DNA of 64,000 nt from Phycisphaeraceae bacterium. Lineage in GTDB: Bacteria; Planctomycetota; Phycisphaerae; Phycisphaerales; Phycisphaeraceae. Shown here piece by piece: positions 60,614-64,000 of this stretch. Position 1 is the first letter of the stretch. Each line of letters starts with the position of its first letter. The translations under genes were made by a program, and so were the position numbers. The DNA lies in the NCBI GenBank assembly GCA_028284155.1, contig JANQSF010000074.1, positions 1-64,000 on the forward strand. The letters are read 5' to 3'. Under the pieces are notes generated by a model. It did no database searches, was not told where the DNA came from, and saw only the letters and a list, made by a program, of their open reading frames with translations.

Positions 60614-62124
60614 TGCATTCCAACCGATCCAAATTTGCAACAACGAATGGACACTGGGTCGTCCTGTGCCTGGTCATGGCTTGCCAATTGGCTTTGCTGG
60701 CCGGCTGTCAATCGCCAACCGACTCAGCCGGCAAAGACAAGGCGGACGCACAACCGCAAAAGACAGCGCCGGTGCGCCGCGTGAAGGTCGGCGCGGACGG
60801 CGCTGTCCTGGGCGACGCCTCGCAGCGGGCCATGACGGTCGCGACGTTTACGCAGCGCGTCGATCGGCTGCTCGTAAGTGGGCGGAGCGAGTCCGCGCGG
60901 TTGCTGGTCCGGACCTACCCCGACCTGGCGCAGGAGTTGCTCCGCGGCTCGGGTGGGCAGGGTGCGGGGAACACGACCGTTCAATTCATCGCGGACGCTT
61001 ACGACAGGCAGATGCTGGCCGCGGATGCTTCGGCGCGGTGGTCGGCCGCGGTGCGCGGCGGCGGTTCGAGCGGCGACCTGACTCACGCCCGTCGCGTCAT
61101 CATGGATTACCTTCAGAGAGGTCAATTCGACGACGCTGCCGATGTGTCCGTCCCTGCGGAGACGGCCGGCCTCAACCGTCATCTTGCCGCCGACGCTTGG
61201 CACTTGTCCGGTGTGGCGGCGTTGTTGGCCAACCGTCGGCCGAAGGCCGCCGAGGCGTTCTCGCGCGCAGCCGAGTTGATTCGGGACACGGACGCGTATC
61301 ACGCCGCGCTGATACTCCTGCTGCTTAGCGAGACGCACGATCGGCTTGGTGATTCCGCTGCGGCTGTGCGCGTGTGGGAAGAGGCGGTGACACTGGCCGC
61401 CGCGGCCACCGTTGACAATCAGCCCGCTCCGGACCCGGGTCTTTGGCGAAGGGCAAACAGGGTCAAGCCCGCCGGCGCGCGTTGGCCGAACGAGGCAGTC
61501 GGTCGGTTTGCACAACTTGTGCCCGGCTACGTCGGACAAGCCGAAGACTCAGCCACGACGTCGCGCGTCACCGAGCAGATCGGCAACTGGCGTTTGGAAC
61601 GACGCGAACCGCAGGCAGCGCTCGTGGCGTTTCGCGGTGCGCAGCGGTTTGCGAGGCGCTCAATCGATCTGGATCGCCTGCACCTGGCGCAATGCCGAGC
61701 GCTCATCCAGTTGGGCCAGTCGTCAACGGCTTCAGTCAGTCTGCAACGCCTGACGAAGAGCCGCCACACGCACATCAAGCAGTCCGCGTTGGCGCTGCTG
61801 GGCGTCATCGAACTGCGTCGCGCCAACGCCGTCACCGGCCTCAGCCTGCTCCGCAAGGCCGTCGAGTCCAGCGGTGAGGAACAGTGGCAAGGCCGAGCCG
61901 ACGCATCAGCCGACCTGGGCCTTGCTTACCTGATGACGGGCGACGAAACCCGCGGTTTGCAGTGGTTGCATGACGCACAAACACAGTTCCGTTCAGCCAA
62001 TCAAACGGCCAAGCTTCTGCGCAGTCTTGAGAATGAATTCGCCTACTTCGAGTCGAAGGGGAACGACAAGGCAGCGGAGGGTGTGCGTCAGAAAGTAACC
62101 GCAATCGAGCACGGCGGCGGTTAG
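60613..62124 (+). CDS. Repeat-containing lipoprotein of the secretion operon
   Basis: The 503-residue protein has a lipoprotein signal ending LALLAGC (Cys32). From about 75 it is alpha-helical with weak TPR-like spacing (RVWEEAVTLAAAATV, LALLGVIELRRANAVTGLSLLRKAVESS, GRADASADLGLAYLMTGDETRGLQWL). It directly follows and overlaps the secretin gene, so it may act like the pilotin or TPR lipoproteins that help secretin assembly; that is inference. Confidence 0.68.
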   Translation: MHSNRSKFATTNGHWVVLCLVMACQLALLAGCQSPTDSAGKDKADAQPQKTAPVRRVKVGADGAVLGDASQRAMTVATFTQRVDRLLVSGRSESARLLVRTYPDLAQELLRGSGGQGAGNTTVQFIADAYDRQMLAADASARWSAAVRGGGSSGDLTHARRVIMDYLQRGQFDDAADVSVPAETAGLNRHLAADAWHLSGVAALLANRRPKAAEAFSRAAELIRDTDAYHAALILLLLSETHDRLGDSAAAVRVWEEAVTLAAAATVDNQPAPDPGLWRRANRVKPAGARWPNEAVGRFAQLVPGYVGQAEDSATTSRVTEQIGNWRLERREPQAALVAFRGAQRFARRSIDLDRLHLAQCRALIQLGQSSTASVSLQRLTKSRHTHIKQSALALLGVIELRRANAVTGLSLLRKAVESSGEEQWQGRADASADLGLAYLMTGDETRGLQWLHDAQTQFRSANQTAKLLRSLENEFAYFESKGNDKAAEGVRQKVTAIEHGGG

Positions 62125-62503
62125 TCATCCGACGCCCCAACCGAGTGGCGGCGGTAGACAAGGCGGGCATGATGGAGCCGCATGTCTTTGCAGAAGCGGA
62201 TGCACCGATCGCGCGAAGCCTCATTGCGCGATCATGAACGACGATGTGGGGGTCGGTGTGTAGTAGGTGAAGGGGTGAGCGAGGAGATGCGAGTCCCCGG
62301 CCTCGATGTTCTCGTTTCGAGGGCAAGGGCTTGCTTTACCCAGCGCGATTAGATTATCGCCAAGACTCGTTAAGTGGGAGACCACAACAAGGGCGTATCG
62401 CCGATTTCAACACGTTCACGTTGGTCTATAACAGCAATTCAGAGATAAAAGTCGCGGTAAACAAGTCGGCGGCATGGATCGGACATCGTCGCGACGCGTT
62501 GCC
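62125..62503. other. Intergenic region after the secretion operon
   Basis: These 379 bases lie between the secretion operon and the convergent esterase gene. GATCGCGC/GCGCGATC (62206-62237) can form an 8-bp hairpin but lacks a T-run. I find no convincing gene or promoter. Confidence 0.4.
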
Positions 62504-64000
62504 TCATCGACCATTGTCGTTCGCAGTTGCCTGCTCCAACACGGCTTTGGCTTCAGCCACTATTCGACGCCGATCTTCGTTTTCAAGCGCAGCCCGTAGC
62601 TGGTTGTTCTCGCCACGACTGAGTTGTCCGGGGTCCTCAGCGTCTTTACCCGTGAGCGCCTTGAGCAAATCTGCGTTGGACCATTGATCGCTACGCTGTG
62701 TCGGCAGCATCACCGTATTGCCAAATCGAACACTCCGTTGGATGTCCCCCATGGGGTTCCGCCCCCACGCGTAGCGGTAGTGCACGGGCTTCTCTACCAA
62801 AGGGCTCTTCAACACAAGAACGGTCTTGTCATATTGCACTTTCCGACCACTCTTACCAATCACCTTGTGCATCACTTCGGCGGGTTGGAACTTCATGTCT
62901 TCGCCGGCAATGGCAAAGCCGGAAAGTCCCGTGCCATCACTGTTGTCGCCAACCGCTTCACTAAAAGTCAGTTCGATCGCGCCGTCTTCCGCCTGCATCT
63001 TTTTGATCGTGGGCGGGAGCCAGTGCAGGCCGTTGCCTTTGCCGTATTGCGAAACCAGTGCCCAGATAGCGGCCCGTTCGCCGGCAGGAATCTTGACGCG
63101 CGGATGGTAGTTGGAGTGGCGTAGATCGTAGGTGCTGACAAAGCCGATATTCTTGTCGCCGGCGTTGTAAAACTCGAGGAACGACTGATATTGAGCTTCG
63201 CGAATGCGCGCACCAATGTCCTTGAGGTGGACAAGAAAGCTGTCGTGCGTTTGCTGCTGGCCAGCGGTGCACTGGCTCAGAATGCAGAACGGCATCGCCT
63301 CGTCCTTGAAGGCTTGACGCCAGGCACGAATCATTTCGGGAAAGACGGCCCGATACATCTTGGCGCCTCGAACGCCCTGGAAACAGTTGTTGTAGCCTTG
63401 ATGGAAGATGGCGCCTTTGACCGCAAAGCCGGCGATCGGCGAAATGACGCTGCTGTAGCAGTTGCCCGGAATCTTGTGCGTGGCTGAGGGGCCGGGATTC
63501 GGCGTCGTCGGCCGCTTCATCTTGGAAGTATCCTTCCCCTCTTTCTTCATTTGCGCGACGCGTGCTTCAAACTTGGCGATCTGTTTCTTCAGATCTGCTT
63601 CCGGGCTGTAAGCAGCCAGTTGTTCATCAGCAGCGGTCAACCGCGCCTTGACTTCGGGAGAGTCCAGTTTTCGGAGTCGCGCGAGCGGCGTCCACGCTTC
63701 CACGGTCGTGCCGCCGCGGGAGGTATTGACGATCCCGATGGGCACTTGAGTAGCCATGTGGATGCGACGCGCCATGATGTAGCCGATGGCTGACATACTG
63801 CCCACCGTTTCCGGCGAACAGATTCGCCAATCACCCTCATACTGTTCCTCACGCGTGATACGACTGAACCCCTCAGCGCGGGGAAAGTCGGCCTTGAGTT
63901 CCGGCCCGAAGATCTTCGGAATGGTCAGCATGCGGATGTTGGGAAAGTTCGCCGACGCGACCTCTAGGTTGCCCTCGTTTACCCCACCGATTCCCCACTG
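62504..64000 (-). CDS. Sialate O-acetylesterase family protein (partial, N-terminus beyond the window)
   Basis: The open frame runs to base 64000 without a stop, and the residues just before the internal Met at 63931 (GNLEVASANFPNIR) belong to the family, so the true start lies outside. Visible SASA features include IVNTSRGGTTVEAW, the HQGYNNCFQGV...KMYRAVFPEMIRAWRQAF block and FVSTYDLRHSNYHPR. The catalytic Ser (QSNM-type motif) would be upstream, outside the window. The family removes O-acetyl groups from sialic acids or related sugars. Confidence 0.85.
   Translation of the reverse strand, partial: QWGIGGVNEGNLEVASANFPNIRMLTIPKIFGPELKADFPRAEGFSRITREEQYEGDWRICSPETVGSMSAIGYIMARRIHMATQVPIGIVNTSRGGTTVEAWTPLARLRKLDSPEVKARLTAADEQLAAYSPEADLKKQIAKFEARVAQMKKEGKDTSKMKRPTTPNPGPSATHKIPGNCYSSVISPIAGFAVKGAIFHQGYNNCFQGVRGAKMYRAVFPEMIRAWRQAFKDEAMPFCILSQCTAGQQQTHDSFLVHLKDIGARIREAQYQSFLEFYNAGDKNIGFVSTYDLRHSNYHPRVKIPAGERAAIWALVSQYGKGNGLHWLPPTIKKMQAEDGAIELTFSEAVGDNSDGTGLSGFAIAGEDMKFQPAEVMHKVIGKSGRKVQYDKTVLVLKSPLVEKPVHYRYAWGRNPMGDIQRSVRFGNTVMLPTQRSDQWSNADLLKALTGKDAEDPGQLSRGENNQLRAALENEDRRRIVAEAKAVLEQATANDNGR

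Noticed and set aside
62125..62503. Small or broken gene in the last intergenic region
   Set aside because: Short frames on both strands have no family similarity, ribosome sites or compositional support.

Overview
The window reads as a chromosomal segment of a GC-rich planctomycete (phylum Planctomycetota). The indicators are Planctomycete-type cytochrome/dehydrogenase families (DUF1549/DUF1553 with a CxxCH motif, DUF1501, DUF1552, DUF1587/1592/1588/1585), a ThuA/PVC-type dehydrogenase/cytochrome fusion, a caspase-subtilase pair, and many secreted or Tat-targeted proteins. The class is uncertain; several membrane proteins with a CxxCGY...CPECG ribbon would fit Phycisphaerae. No replication, ribosomal or phage genes are visible.

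Layout. 0-2.6 kb: secreted tandem alpha/beta hydrolase. 2.6-4.1 kb: DEAD-box helicase. 4.3-7.8 kb: minus-strand operon of lipoprotein, ECF sigma factor, anti-sigma-like protein and secreted PDZ protein. 7.9-14.6 kb: secreted protein, TlyA-like methyltransferase without S4 domain, three zinc-ribbon membrane proteins, an enolase-superfamily enzyme and a PlsC acyltransferase. 14.9 kb: tRNA-Pro(UGG) with its terminator. 15.2-31.2 kb: a catabolic/redox block of SMP-30+DUF1080, DUF1549/1553, DUF1501, ThuA/PVC dehydrogenase, PQQ-like propeller, DUF1552 and DUF1592/1588 proteins. 31.4-37.2 kb: a retron. 37.3-38.8 kb: a hotdog dehydratase-ACP-hotdog dehydratase trio. 38.8-42.9 kb: a tightly overlapped Anbu proteasome-like operon (ATP-grasp, alpha-E, Anbu, transglutaminase). 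43.3-48.4 kb: exported caspase and subtilase lipoprotein. 49.0-62.1 kb: a type II secretion/type IV pilus-like operon (three pseudopilins, PilM/GspL-like, PilO/GspM-like, PilT-like and GspE-like ATPases, GspF, small GspC/PilP-like protein, secretin, repeat lipoprotein). 62.5 kb to the end: a sialate O-acetylesterase that runs off the window.

The most notable system is the retron. An ARM/HEAT-repeat protein and a winged-helix/SWIM protein overlap by ATGA and are followed by a reverse transcriptase with the retron NAxxH and VTG signatures and an unusual N-terminal zinc-ribbon extension. This gene set matches what I recall as the type XIII retron. Between the WH-SWIM gene and the RT gene lie not one but two complete msr-msd-like units in tandem. 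Both keep the same scaffold (msr hairpin, neck, apical AACCC-AA-GGGTT), but each has its own perfectly complementary a1/a2 pair and its own 22-23 bp perfect msd stem of unrelated sequence; a neck base pair shows a compensatory change between the units. This suggests one RT serving two different msDNAs.

Intergenic regions carry five families of inverted REP-like pairs. One pair surrounds a solitary sequence that resembles a CRISPR repeat. The first pseudopilin gene and the second pseudopilin gene each have a promoter-like element (TTGAC[A/G], 16 nt, TATCAT) overlapped or flanked by inverted repeats.
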